Below, piece after piece: positions 58,101 through 64,000 of a DNA stretch of 64,000 nucleotides. Origin of the DNA: Aspidiotus rigidus (taxonomy: Eukaryota; Arthropoda; Insecta; Hemiptera; Diaspididae); contig JAVHKY010000046.1 in the NCBI GenBank assembly GCA_035079385.1, positions 1,488,001 to 1,552,000 of the forward strand. Direction: 5' to 3'. A model generated the notes under the pieces. The model saw only the letters and a list, made by a program, of their open reading frames with translations. It was not told where the DNA came from and did not search any database. The position numbers and the translations under genes were made by a program. Every line of letters starts with the position of its first letter. Position 1 is the first letter of the stretch.

Positions 58101-61100
58101 TGTAGCCTCCGTTATACCAGGCTTGATAATACAATATAACTAGGCTTATCCTAACAAGGCTTAATATAATATACAATATAGGTATATGTCACGGTTCAAT
58201 ATTAAAAGTACTAGTAGGGTACTCCGAATCGTCTTCAACTTACTAATAAATAAATTTTGAAAAAATTCTACGAGAATCGCATTTAATTTTAATTTGCTAC
58301 AAAGCGCTCGTTTTCGACCTATTGACCACCATTAGGCGTTGAAATAGAATGAAGTATGTCATCTTACTCTGTACTTCATTTCATTTCAACGCCTGATGAT
58401 GATTAATAGTTTCTCGACTTACTCATGTTCGAGTACGTCATTTTCCTACGTACTTCATTCTATTTCAACGTGTAATGATGGTCAATAGGCCGAAACCGAT
58501 CGCTCTGTGGCAAATTAAAATTAAATGCGATTCCTGTAAAATTTTTTAAGCATTTATTTATTAATTATGGTTCGCAACGTCGACAAGACATTTGTATTAC
58601 TGGACTTATTATTTTTCGTGAAAAAAAAAAATGTATTTTTTTTCATCGCAAAAATCTACGGTCATTACAGGTCATATTTTTCAGACGTTTAGATTTTTAT
58701 TTCGGACTAGGGCGATAATCGCACGAGTTTTGTACAATTCGTTTCACAACCAATGCGTCAAAAGTATTGCAAAGTATGGTGAAAAAGCTACTTTTCATCA
58801 TAGTGTTGTGAAAATCACATTCTCGCAATTCACAGGAGTTTCTTTGAAATTTTTCAAATGCAAGACTTACCCCGGATTTATACATTGAAATAGTTTTGAT
58901 TTGATATCTTGCACACAAGAGTACACTTCAATGATGGATATTCTTATTACGTCGACTTCATTTCGCAGGTCTAGGTTTACGGCCGCCAATTTCTCAGCGT
59001 TTCCATTCAAACTCGCAAATTGTACCAAAATTCGATTGTCTGTTTCATCATAACACCCCTAAAATATATCACTATAGTAAATTTAGTCAATAAGGAAAAA
59101 TTGCGAACAGACCATTAATCACTCACATTTATGTTGTTGACCAAATACTTAATTTCTTGAATATCGTTTTCAAAAACGGATGCACGTTTTTTCAATTTCT
59201 TCACCATTTCCAGGCGCAGTCTAGATGGCTCAGTTTTTTTGGTCACGCCAACCGCTAAAACGGTAACAAAAAATATGTACAAGGAAAATAGCACGCTAAC
59301 GTCTATAATTCATACAATGTCCGCATTTTCGATGAAACTGAAAACGAAAATAAGAAAAAATGTCGAAATATTCTTACGAAGCTCCAACAATACAATACGT
59401 AAGAGAACGAACAAAAAGTATACTTAAAGAACATAGAACAAATTAGTAAGTTCAGTTGCAAAAATTACTATTCTGGATGACAGAGCTCAACATCAAGATC
59501 AATAAATTCAAGTGGAATAGCTATCATTCGTTCACATCATTATGGTAAAACAATTTTTGCAGGTAACGAAGTCGCTCTACTCGTGATGATGTATTCAAAG
59601 GAACATACATTTATCGTAAAACCTCGTATTGGGATTTAAACTTAAGAGTTTCAAAGGTTGGCACCCTGCGTGTTATCGATTACCGAGTGAGTGATCATGA
59701 TGATTTCACCATTAGACTACGGCAAAATTTAAACCCTTTTTAATCAACTAGAACTTCATTTTAGAAGAAAATTTATCCTACATTTTATTTCTCGGTCGTT
59801 AACAAATCGAATTATAATCAGTTTAACTACGCAGAATAATTCTCCATCATTTTTTTCCCTCCTGACGTTGACAGTCTTTCCGCTTAAAATTATCCACGAT
59901 CACTCACTCAATTTCACCCGCGCAGGTAATTTTGCAGCGCTATCTAGGGCAGGTTTAAACCCCAATATTGCTCGTAAACGATATCGTTCAGCATATCATA
60001 TATGTACTTGTTTTTAACGACCGATATGAATTTACCTTCGTTCAAGTTCGATGGCGAATTTGGAGTATTCGATATACTTGATTTCAACGTTAGTAAATGA
60101 TCACCATACACGATCCGATCGTGGAGAATTGATGGTTGCACTGTCTTCTCGATCGTTAATTCAGGGACTAACTCTTTTACTAGTGAAGTTTTAACATTAA
60201 ATACAGATCTTAGTTGTTGAACAAAATTTGATTAGATATTCTAAACTGTTTATACTCTGTAAACAGGAATGAAAGCTGATCATTATGATTAGACGTTTGA
60301 AGCGTACCTGTTTTCGAAGACGCGCCTATAGATGTAATGACTTCATGTAATTGCGAGGTAGATTGACCAATGTGAGTGATTCCACTAGAACAGGAATTGC
60401 CAGAACGGCACTAAACAAGAATGAACGAGCACAAAACCTAGAATAACATTCATGGCAGAACAGCTCACTTTGGATTTCCCGAATCAGAACTTCGTGAGGA
60501 TCCGGTCACATGAGATTCTGCTTCTGCATTGTGAATATTTTCTGAAGAGAAATATTGTAAAGGGGGTAACGTAGCAGCTGGAGTACAAATATCTGGAGCT
60601 CCTGGGTTGAGAAAATTGATCAAGTACACGCACAATAATCCTTCGCAAGTCATTACGTACAGTGTAGGCATCGATATCAACTTAGCATCTATGGAACAAT
60701 ATTGAGAAGATCAGAAGTATTTCTCAATTTATAATTGTGACCTGCGATGAGAAAAGGATGCTCATTGCCCATTGGCGCAAGAACACCATTTCTCTCTGAT
60801 TGGATATCTAATCAGAGAGAAATAGTGTTCCTGTCAGTGGACAGTGAGCATCCTTTTCTCATCGTAGGTCACAATTGTATAATACGAGAAAAAGATTTAC
60901 CAATCGATGTCTGAATAGATACGCTGTAATCAATGGTGACACCGACTGGAAACGCTTCACCGCTCTTCAAGAAAGGAAGCGTGATCCTATTTTCTTCAGG
61001 CTCTAAATTCCACACAACCCAGGTCTGATTATCTTGACTAAGACTCAAAACAGCAACCTCCAAAGAATTTGACGATGAAACGAAAATTAAATTCCTAGAG

Positions 61101-62475
61101 AAGAAAACGTTTAGCAATAATATGTTTAGGTGTATTTTGTCAGTGAGACTTGAGTCTTTTCTTTTCGAGGATTAATCTTACCAAGCTGAAATATGGTTGA
61201 AGTAAAATTGTACGGGGCGGTCTGTACCTCCGCTAAAACACACGTCGTCGTAATTGACATATATTACAGGTCCATTTTTCGGCGCATTCACAACAACGAC
61301 ACCTAAAACGAGAATTTTTTTACACAACCATAAATTATAAAACCCGTTCTAGGAAAGTTCAACTAACATGACTTGATCTCTTCATCGTCCGTAAAACTTT
61401 GTTCTGGGGTCTTATAAACTCCAATGAATTGAAAATTTGATATCCATTTGATGCTGCACAGGGTACAAGTTTTTGGGAATAGTCCAGTCGGAGGCGGTAT
61501 ATTTCGAACAGCTTTTAATTCTGGTAAATACTGAGTAAGATAACCATCAGAGTTGCCCACGACAAGTTGTTTTCCTTTCGGACTCCAACAAACGCAGCTT
61601 TAACGAAAATTTCTCATTAGTTTCACGAGACAGAATACAAAGCAAAATACTAGGATTGTCTTACACCGAACACGACTCTTTGGGGAGGCTTTTAATTTCG
61701 AAACTATCATTGGAATTTATTGAGTACGTTGATAATGATCCATCAGAAATGCAACAAGCTAATATATTTGGAATACCTGGATTCCAAGATAAATCAGTAA
61801 TGAAGGTTCTCTTCGTAGACGATAATCTAATTTCAGAAAAATATTTTACATCCTAGAAAAAAAAAAAAAAAAGTAAAATTCAAGGTTGTTTCTAATGCCT
61901 GTAGTACAATTTTACCAAACCTCGGCAAAAAATGAATCTATAACGTAAATCCGTAAGATTGGGACATCGTTGGAGATGAATGCTACGGCTAATAATTTAT
62001 GTTCTGCGTTGATGTCTACGTGCGTGGGAGACGCTGGTAATATGATGTCTCGATGCAAATAATTTTTCAACGTTTTTGTGTTAAAGTTTCGAGTCTCATC
62101 AAACAAATTTGAAGTCACAACCGCTGAATCAATGAATTATGATCAATTAGACGCACACTCATCTTCATAAACTAGAAACAATTTGACAAATATTCACCTT
62201 TTAATCCGTTCTGTTCTCCAACAAATGTTAGCCCATGGACCGCGGAAATCGCCACCAGATTGGTGGGCTTGTGATAGATAATTTTAGAAATATCATGTCG
62301 AGTTTTCAACTTACATAACAGTTTGAATTGCAGAATCTAAACGTAGATCAAAATGATGAGATGATAGGGAATCTTTCCTAGATATGAAAGATACTGTCTA
62401 CCAAAGTTTACAATAGTCTAAAATAAACAAATACATTACCTGACATTCTACCGATGGAGGAGCAGTAGCGGTCAT
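35282..62475 (-). CDS. NUP214: nucleoporin NUP214 (20 coding exons)
   Basis: Cytoplasmic-face nucleoporin that, with NUP88 and NUP62, positions DDX19/Dbp5 for terminal mRNA export. My exons join to 4974 nt with consistent phases, giving 1657 residues; fly and vertebrate proteins are about 1700-2100. Residues 1-443 are the beta-propeller: NLVAISAVHGLTFVGEQNG, FITDLSWNPGIPNILACCIS, VCVCWSPKGKQLVVGNSDGY and VYLINFLNPGAP match NUP214 propeller blades. Residues about 444-742 are charged and helical (LRLEMVKKLKKRASVFENDI, FNSIVHRLRRN), the coiled-coil region. Residues 743-1493 are Ser/Thr-rich with few FG motifs. Residues 1494-1657 hold about eleven FGs, many in FGSP or FGG context, and end SFEVRE. 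Short introns (65-280 bp) alternate with four of 4.2-6.1 kb filled by repeats. The start is the only upstream ATG in frame with the propeller. Alternative small exons in the large introns cannot be excluded. Confidence 0.93.
35427..35616 (-). CDS. NUP214: NUP214 exon 19, FG repeats
   Basis: Acceptor tttccag, donor gtatgt. Encodes GTFGTVAV, LSFGNLAQQQQ, SGFGSPAS, STFGSPTNFG and an Asn-rich stretch CNNNNDNN written by an (aat)-type microsatellite inside the exon. Confidence 0.88.
38272..38367. repeat. 96-bp hairpin
   Basis: aattgaagccttgacaaagaaagg then agtctaagtgccatc pairs with gatggcacttagagt then cctttctttgtcaaggattcaatt. The loop is about 18 bp. It is either a tiny fold-back transposon or a structured RNA within the intron. 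Confidence 0.65.
38406..38506 (+). repeat. R repeat, copy 1 (partial)
   Basis: Shares ataagcaactaataaagtag, attgaaaaaccctttttcaa and cacctcactcactcattatg with the other R copies. It lacks the cgacacaactgatgatggg portion. Confidence 0.7.
39069..39219. mobile_element. R element, copy 2, with 11-bp TSD
   Basis: An element of about 150 bp flanked by ttatgatgaca on both sides (ending 39068 and starting 39220). Its first half is the inverted form of the R distal part (cataatgagtgagtgaggtg); its second half is the direct form (ttgcgacacaactgatgatg to ctttttcaat). Confidence 0.7.
40058..40154 (-). repeat. R repeat, copy 3 (inverted)
   Basis: Reverse complement of the R core: gttgaaaaagggttttt to gttatcccatcatcagttgt. 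Faces copy 4 across about 395 bp. Confidence 0.7.
40292..40519 (+). promoter_or_regulatory. CCAAT-box array with TATA box
   Basis: Six ccaat pentamers (40321, 40348, 40384, 40409, 40461, 40488) and one attgg (40292) within 200 bp, then tatactataaaaactc at about 40506-40521. This layout is that of an NF-Y-type promoter firing rightward into R copy 4. No host ORF follows, so a retroelement-type promoter is the simplest reading. Confidence 0.5.
40550..40695 (+). repeat. R repeat, copy 4 (full)
   Basis: Longest copy: gagttgcgacacaactgatg, cgaaagtactcttgtataag, attgaaaaaccctttttcaa, then cacctcactcactcattatg. Begins about 30 bp after the putative TATA box. Confidence 0.7.
41757..41876 (-). CDS. 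NUP214: NUP214 exon 18, FG repeats
   Basis: Acceptor ttttacag, donor gtaatt. Encodes SGFSAFGSAPTFGGSPAFG and KVFGQTPANMG. Phase joins on both sides. Confidence 0.9.
41952..42047 (-). CDS. NUP214: NUP214 exon 17, FG repeats
   Basis: Acceptor aatacag, donor gtaatt. Encodes SGFSSPSPFSGNLRQQQPTG and CGFGSPPTFS. Intron 17 is 75 bp. Confidence 0.9.
42265..42712. mobile_element. TIR element related to 9146-9602
   Basis: Left tattatagaggtattgacact and right agtgtcaatacctctataatg are inverted copies. Internal ttccgctaggtttgca and nearby text match the 9146-9602 element. Lies in NUP214 intron 16. Confidence 0.65.
43501..43580 (+). repeat. possible tRNA-derived SINE head
   Basis: tggtcgagtggttagagcg resembles a pol III A box and gaatgcgattccc a degraded B box, about 35 bp apart. 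The middle reads cggcttcggaagc, like an Arg-TCG anticodon arm. The cloverleaf is incomplete, so this is not a functional tRNA. Confidence 0.35.
43923..44154. mobile_element. fold-back element
   Basis: tgactatatacctcttatggactgagc at the left pairs with gcttagtccataagaggtatacgtg at the right. Imperfect pairing continues inwards through gttaaacgagcgtgga. Confidence 0.6.
45375..45625. repeat. tandem repeat, two units of about 130 bp
   Basis: Both units carry attcatgaaaaactcaacac, a variant of gattataagcaaaggattg and aatactat. No coding potential. Confidence 0.55.
46391..46449 (-). CDS. NUP214: NUP214 exon 16
   Basis: Acceptor ctctttttgtag, donor gtaagc. Encodes TFSSTSGAPVFGSNLSTSFS. The 79-bp intron 15 separates it from exon 15. 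Confidence 0.9.
46529..48781 (-). CDS. NUP214: NUP214 exon 15, Ser/Thr-rich linker
   Basis: One 2253-nt exon. The acceptor ccactag gives GA|G and then LPLDELTRKTLNIRTLVDD; the donor is gtgagt. A helical basic start (KYSFEHAKRFHLSFAKEARL, LQRLKKKSL) is followed by about 650 residues rich in S, T, P and N with only four FG dipeptides (PFGLDE, NFGSML, VFGKAP, LFGQGA). The 326-codon open frame on the opposite strand is a composition artefact of this exon. Confidence 0.92.
48944..49847 (+). repeat. long inverted repeat, left arm (904 bp)
   Basis: Pairs base for base with 50713-51616: mirrored positions sum to 100560 from end to end, so there are no indels. I saw only two substitutions (48957/51603 and 49104/51456). 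The arm has no transposase or RT motif. The shared 62- and 63-codon frames are not recognised. Confidence 0.85.
49911..50212. mobile_element. MITE, attgggatttaaac family, copy 1
   Basis: Left attgggatctaaacttagag, right gtgtaggtttaaaccccaat, as inverted ends. Lies in the spacer of the big inverted repeat. Related copy at 59622-59972. Confidence 0.5.
50713..51616 (-). repeat. long inverted repeat, right arm (904 bp)
   Basis: Mirror of 48944-49847. The spacer 49848-50712 is 865 bp. The flanks outside the arms do not match each other. Confidence 0.85.
51777..51932. mobile_element. MITE, attcggac family, copy 2
   Basis: attcggactctacatcac and gtcgtgtagagtccgaat ends, with inner ttatcaaagttaggat and atcctaactttgataa. 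The same architecture as 27617-27981, but 156 bp. Confidence 0.7.
51938..52801. repeat. diverged inverted repeat pair
   Basis: Arms 51938-52144 and 52597-52801 share cgtgagaaaaagaagaaagg, aacatacaatgaa, gtaaacagtatcagcga and gggaagtatctcg in inverted orientation with about 15-20% difference. Weaker similarity continues inward (gaggagaaatta, ggtgggaaatta), so it is two head-to-head copies of one sequence. Confidence 0.65.
53014..53217 (-). CDS. NUP214: NUP214 exon 14, coiled coil
   Basis: Acceptor ttttgtag, donor gtaatt. Encodes AITKVPILENVYETMVKQQK, LKLQTEKLGKRFNSIVHRLR and LPANLPWSEDRI. Confidence 0.88.
53496..53651 (-). CDS. NUP214: NUP214 exon 13, coiled coil
   Basis: Acceptor attacttcag. 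The donor gtatgt is preferred over gtgtat because only it joins exon 14 in frame. Encodes YQSLAGIQDIDPVSSKSMKS and YLQTQVEKANKQLEDVWFRF. Confidence 0.87.
56367..56940 (-). mobile_element. internally deleted Tigger/pogo transposon
   Basis: One terminus, cacagtgaaacctatgtaaag, at about 56367 resembles the cagtgaaacctctata ends of Tigger elements. The coding remnant lies inside. The opposite terminus was not found. Confidence 0.6.
56562..56837 (-). pseudogene. Tigger/pogo transposase fragment (DDE_1)
   Basis: Starts MSRRKDLTLSE, like the beginning of the pogo DNA-binding domain, then jumps directly to IGKVAKPRCFKGVK, WRSNKKTWNTALLMESWL and VILFLDNATCH. The last of these is the block around the second catalytic Asp of the DDE_1 domain. 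About 250 residues between are deleted and the C-terminus is missing. Confidence 0.7.
57710..58190. repeat. tandem aggcctaatatact repeat
   Basis: About four diverged units of roughly 95 bp with actaggcctataatgactagc, ctgaaaaattttgaat and tagccttcgttatac. Similar words at 44650-44760. Confidence 0.55.
58255..58550. mobile_element. fold-back element with Penelope-like end motif
   Basis: Left gaatcgcatttaattttaat and right attaaaattaaatgcgattc pair, and so do gacctattgaccaccatta and taatgatggtcaatagg, and ttgaaatagaatgaagta and tacttcattctatttcaa. The right arm reads taatgatggtcaataggccgaaac. Confidence 0.65.
58871..59058 (-). CDS. NUP214: NUP214 exon 12, coiled coil
   Basis: Acceptor atattttag, donor gtaagt (the earlier gtataa would break the frame). 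Encodes YDETDNRILVQFASLNGNAE and LAAVNLDLRNEVDVIRIS. Confidence 0.88.
59127..59254 (-). CDS. NUP214: NUP214 exon 11, coiled coil
   Basis: Acceptor accgttttag, donor gtgagt. Encodes VTKKTEPSRLRLEMVKKLKK and SVFENDIQEIKYLVNNIN. Confidence 0.9.
59622..59972. mobile_element. MITE, attgggatttaaac family, copy 2
   Basis: Left attgggatttaaacttaag, right ggcaggtttaaaccccaatat. Accounts for most of the 781-bp intron 10. A lone similar end, agtttaaatcccaat, is at 57033. Confidence 0.55.
60036..60179 (-). CDS. NUP214: NUP214 exon 10
   Basis: The acceptor tcactag is the only one keeping phase with exon 9; donor gtaaat. Encodes KELVPELTIEKTVQPSILHD and LTLKSSISNTPNSPSNLNE. Confidence 0.8.
60308..60384 (-). 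CDS. NUP214: NUP214 exon 9
   Basis: Acceptor tcctgttctag, donor gtacgc. Encodes GITHIGQSTSQLHEVITSIG. Poorly conserved linker after the propeller, placed by phase. Confidence 0.75.
60469..60688 (-). CDS. NUP214: NUP214 exon 8, last propeller blade
   Basis: Acceptor gttccatag, donor gtgagc. Encodes LISMPTLYVMTCEGLLCVYL then NFLNPGAP, a strong NUP214 signature at the end of the propeller, and a Ser-rich linker. Confidence 0.92.
60730..60881. repeat. 152-bp hairpin in NUP214 intron 7
   Basis: attgtgacctgcgatgagaa then aaggatgctca pairs with tgagcatccttttctcatcg then taggtcacaat. The inner stem tttctctctgatt and aatcagagagaaa closes the loop. Removing it leaves a 60-bp intron, the size of its neighbours. 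Confidence 0.75.
60901..61094 (-). CDS. NUP214: NUP214 exon 7, propeller
   Basis: Acceptor ttctctag, donor gtaaat. Encodes NLIFVSSSNSLEVAVLSLSQ, WVVWNLEPEENRITLPFL and FPVGVTIDYS. Confidence 0.92.
61182..61302 (-). CDS. NUP214: NUP214 exon 6, propeller
   Basis: Acceptor cgttttag, donor gtaaga. Encodes VVVNAPKNGPVIYVNYDDVC then QFYFNHISAW. Confidence 0.92.
61368..61597 (-). CDS. NUP214: NUP214 exon 5, propeller
   Basis: Acceptor cgttaaag, donor gttagt. Encodes VCWSPKGKQLVVGNSDGYLT and QYLPELKAV, closely resembling the CWSPKGKQLAVG blade of animal NUP214. Confidence 0.94.
61665..61852 (-). CDS. NUP214: NUP214 exon 4, propeller
   Basis: Acceptor tttttctag, donor gtaaga. Encodes DVKYFSEIRLSSTKRTFITD, LSWNPGIPNILACCISDGSL. 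Confidence 0.93.
61921..62123 (-). CDS. NUP214: NUP214 exon 3, propeller
   Basis: Acceptor ttgattcag, donor gtttgg (weak but phase-consistent). Encodes DIILPASPTHVDINAEHKLL then AVAFISNDVPILRIYVI. Confidence 0.9.
62198..62336 (-). CDS. NUP214: NUP214 exon 2, propeller
   Basis: Acceptor ctacgtttag, donor gtgaat. Encodes ILQFKLLCKLKTRHDISKII and NLVAISAVHGLTFVGEQNG. Confidence 0.92.
62440..62475 (-). CDS. NUP214: NUP214 exon 1 (start)
   Basis: ATG at 62475 in cttcaaaATGacc, encoding MTATAPPSVECQ; donor gtaatg. A tattttctgtag just upstream (about 62530) might be an acceptor of a 5'-UTR intron. Confidence 0.88.
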
Positions 62476-62701
62476 TTTGAAGAAGCTTCAACAAGTTCAA
62501 AATACAAAATGGAATATTTACGGTAGAAAGCCTACAGAAAATAAGATAGAAACCATTCTCGTTTCATAATTGATGTGAATGATTGCCTCTATGGGATACA
62601 GGTTCAGGACACCCTTTGACTAATAATATCCAAATAACTAGCCGCCAGGCGCGCCGAAGGAGGGCCACAAGGGGCTATGTGCATGTGCTAGTGTTATAGA
62701 A

Positions 62702-62989
62702 TTCGCATGAGGACACAACTGTAGGTGCGCTAGAGTCGTGCCCGAAAAGGGGATTCGGCAAAAATTGCCATAAACCTGCATGAAACTAAAACGGGCTGTA
62801 TCTTTGTCAATATTGAAAAATACAAAAAAGTAGTAAGAGCATTTTTTTATTATTTTCATTCATAGAATAACCTAAAAGAAGAAAAAATTAAGATTTCAAC
62901 AATTTTCTGTAACATCCCCTTTTCAGGCAGCTTCCAAAAATGGCCACCACAGTTTTCATAGAGGGCGCCTACTTTGTGTCCTCATGCAA
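62702..62989. mobile_element. MITE, ttcgcatgaggacaca family, copy 2
   Basis: Nearly identical to 29844-30132 in the same orientation. Sits about 230 bp upstream of the NUP214 start codon, in its likely promoter flank. Confidence 0.75.
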
Positions 62990-63166
62990 ATAGATATGCC
63001 AATAAGGCACTAGAACGATACGAGTGAAGACATACGCCATTTTCTATCGTGCAGAAACCAAACCCTCCAAGCACGAGGCCGGAATGTAGGAAATTGCAAC
63101 AGTGCAGTGGATTCGTTCGCGATAGACGTTTCGGTGTTAGGATGGTGCGGTTAGTGCGGTGAGGTT

Positions 63167-63295
63167 GTATACTCTGCTCACATTAAGGAAGGATAGAAAT
63201 ATGACCTCGAGAACGGAACGCTCCGGGTAATTTTAATCTACCGTTCCGTTCTCAAGGTCATATTTCTATCCTTCCTTAATGTGAACAGAGTATAG
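63167..63295. repeat. hairpin, about 53-bp arms
   Basis: tatactctgctcacattaag to gagaacggaacg pairs with cgttccgttctc to cttaatgtgaacagagtata, with a loop of about 23 bp. A small fold-back element upstream of NUP214. Confidence 0.7.
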
Positions 63296-63309
63296 GACAG
63301 AGTATTGCA

Positions 63310-63500
63310 GCCGAAAAATTCGGCTTCGGCTTACGGCTGAAGCTGACGACCTTCAAAAATTTGGATTCGGCTTACGGCTTATGGCTGATCAGAAGAATTC
63401 GGCTGGCTTTCGGCTGACTTATGGCTGGCTGATCACTGATTTTTTGGCGGGATTTCAGCTGATTTTCGGCTGATTTTTGGCTGGCTGATGATTTTGTTGT
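63310..63500. repeat. degenerate ttcggctga repeat
   Basis: About twenty variants of ttcggct, tatggctg and ggctgat. Low-complexity expansion, no gene. Confidence 0.65.
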
Positions 63501-63889
63501 CGGTTTGTTGCAACCAGGGAATGAAAAACGGAACAAAAATATGAATCTGTGTTCTGTGGATTGAGTGACAAACTGACAAACGAGGCAGAAAGCCGAAAAC
63601 ATGGTAAGCCAGACTGCTTCTGAGGGAAGCGTGTAAGTTTGAGGTTTGAGCATCAAAATTTTCGAGATCAATTCATTGAATTCAATTCACATATGAAAAA
63701 ATGAGTTTGGAATTGGAAGTGGCACAAGTTATTCTTTCTCCCGATCGATATAATTTTAATCTGGTTGTCGATTCTTTATGACGACCCATTTTGAAAATCG
63801 CCGGGGCCCGGGAATACACACAACACAAGCACGCAACAGACGAGAGGATGTGCGAAGTACTAATCGAAAGTCTCCTCGTGCCTTATCAA

Positions 63890-64000
63890 TTCGTTTCGTT
63901 CGCCGTATGTCATACTCGGAGTAAGAGGCGAGTAAGAGTGATGCCGCAGGACTTTGAAATATTTTCGTACTTCTTGGACTTGGAAATATTTTCAACTATT
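63890..64000 (-). repeat. inverted copy of the 1425-1690 repeat
   Basis: The complement reads aatagttgaaaatatttcc, aagaagtac, gcggcatca and cttactcgcctcttactccg in the same order as 1490-1680. It is cut by the window end. Confidence 0.6.

Larger units (their letters stand above)
53652..58870 (-). other. NUP214 intron 12, 5.2 kb
   Basis: Donor gtaagt. Contains poly-T (53829-53851), a deleted Tigger element (56367-56940), tandem aggcct repeats (57710-58190) and a fold-back (58255-58550). Open frames near 54622-55271 (+) have no support. Confidence 0.65.

Noticed and set aside
60410..60412. Upstream acceptor for NUP214 exon 9 (tgtttag)
   Set aside because: Using it gives a stop codon in the joined frame. 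The acceptor at 60385 keeps the frame open through exon 10.

Overview
This is eukaryotic, intron-bearing, AT-rich DNA from an invertebrate, almost certainly an arthropod. Reasons: spliceosomal introns of 65-130 bp, an animal nucleoporin gene, decayed copia, gypsy, Penelope-like, MULE and Tigger elements, many short fold-back elements, and frequent gtaggtacctac and aggcct words. That word usage suggests an insect, perhaps hemipteran, but I cannot name the species. There is no prokaryotic operon, CRISPR array or phage module.

The one complete gene is NUP214 on the minus strand (ATG at 62475, TGA at 35284). I traced 20 coding exons by hand. Each has a canonical acceptor and donor, the phases agree throughout, and the sum is 4974 nt (1657 codons plus stop). 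Exons 1-8 encode the beta-propeller that in animals docks the mRNA-export helicase DDX19/Dbp5. Exons 9-14 encode the coiled-coil region that anchors the protein in the cytoplasmic NUP88/NUP62 assembly. Exon 15 encodes a long Ser/Thr-rich linker, and exons 16-20 a dense FG tail. Most introns are tiny, but four are swollen to 4.2-6.1 kb by repeats.

1-35281 is a transposon graveyard. 1-3150 has a direct duplication with fold-back insertions. 4304-8635 is a plus-strand, multiply interrupted copy of an uncharacterised multicopy protein family, with a Penelope-like fragment inside it. 9146-9602 is a TIR element with an 8-bp target duplication. 9839-11406 is a short LTR element carrying only gag. 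12045-14367 is a decayed MULE transposase. 15182-15545 is a second GIY-YIG remnant. 18634-18760 is a possible signal-peptide exon. 20540-22720 is a decayed gypsy element and 23118-26300 a truncated copia element. 26400-35281 holds tandem repeats and fold-backs.

Inside NUP214 the notable items are two 904-bp inverted arms without indels around an 865-bp spacer (48944-51616), a second diverged inverted pair beside it (51938-52801), a hairpin filling a small intron (60730-60881), and a repeat cluster at 38406-40695 that includes a run of seven CCAAT boxes and a TATA box. 62476-64000 upstream of the gene holds more fold-back elements and low-complexity DNA.
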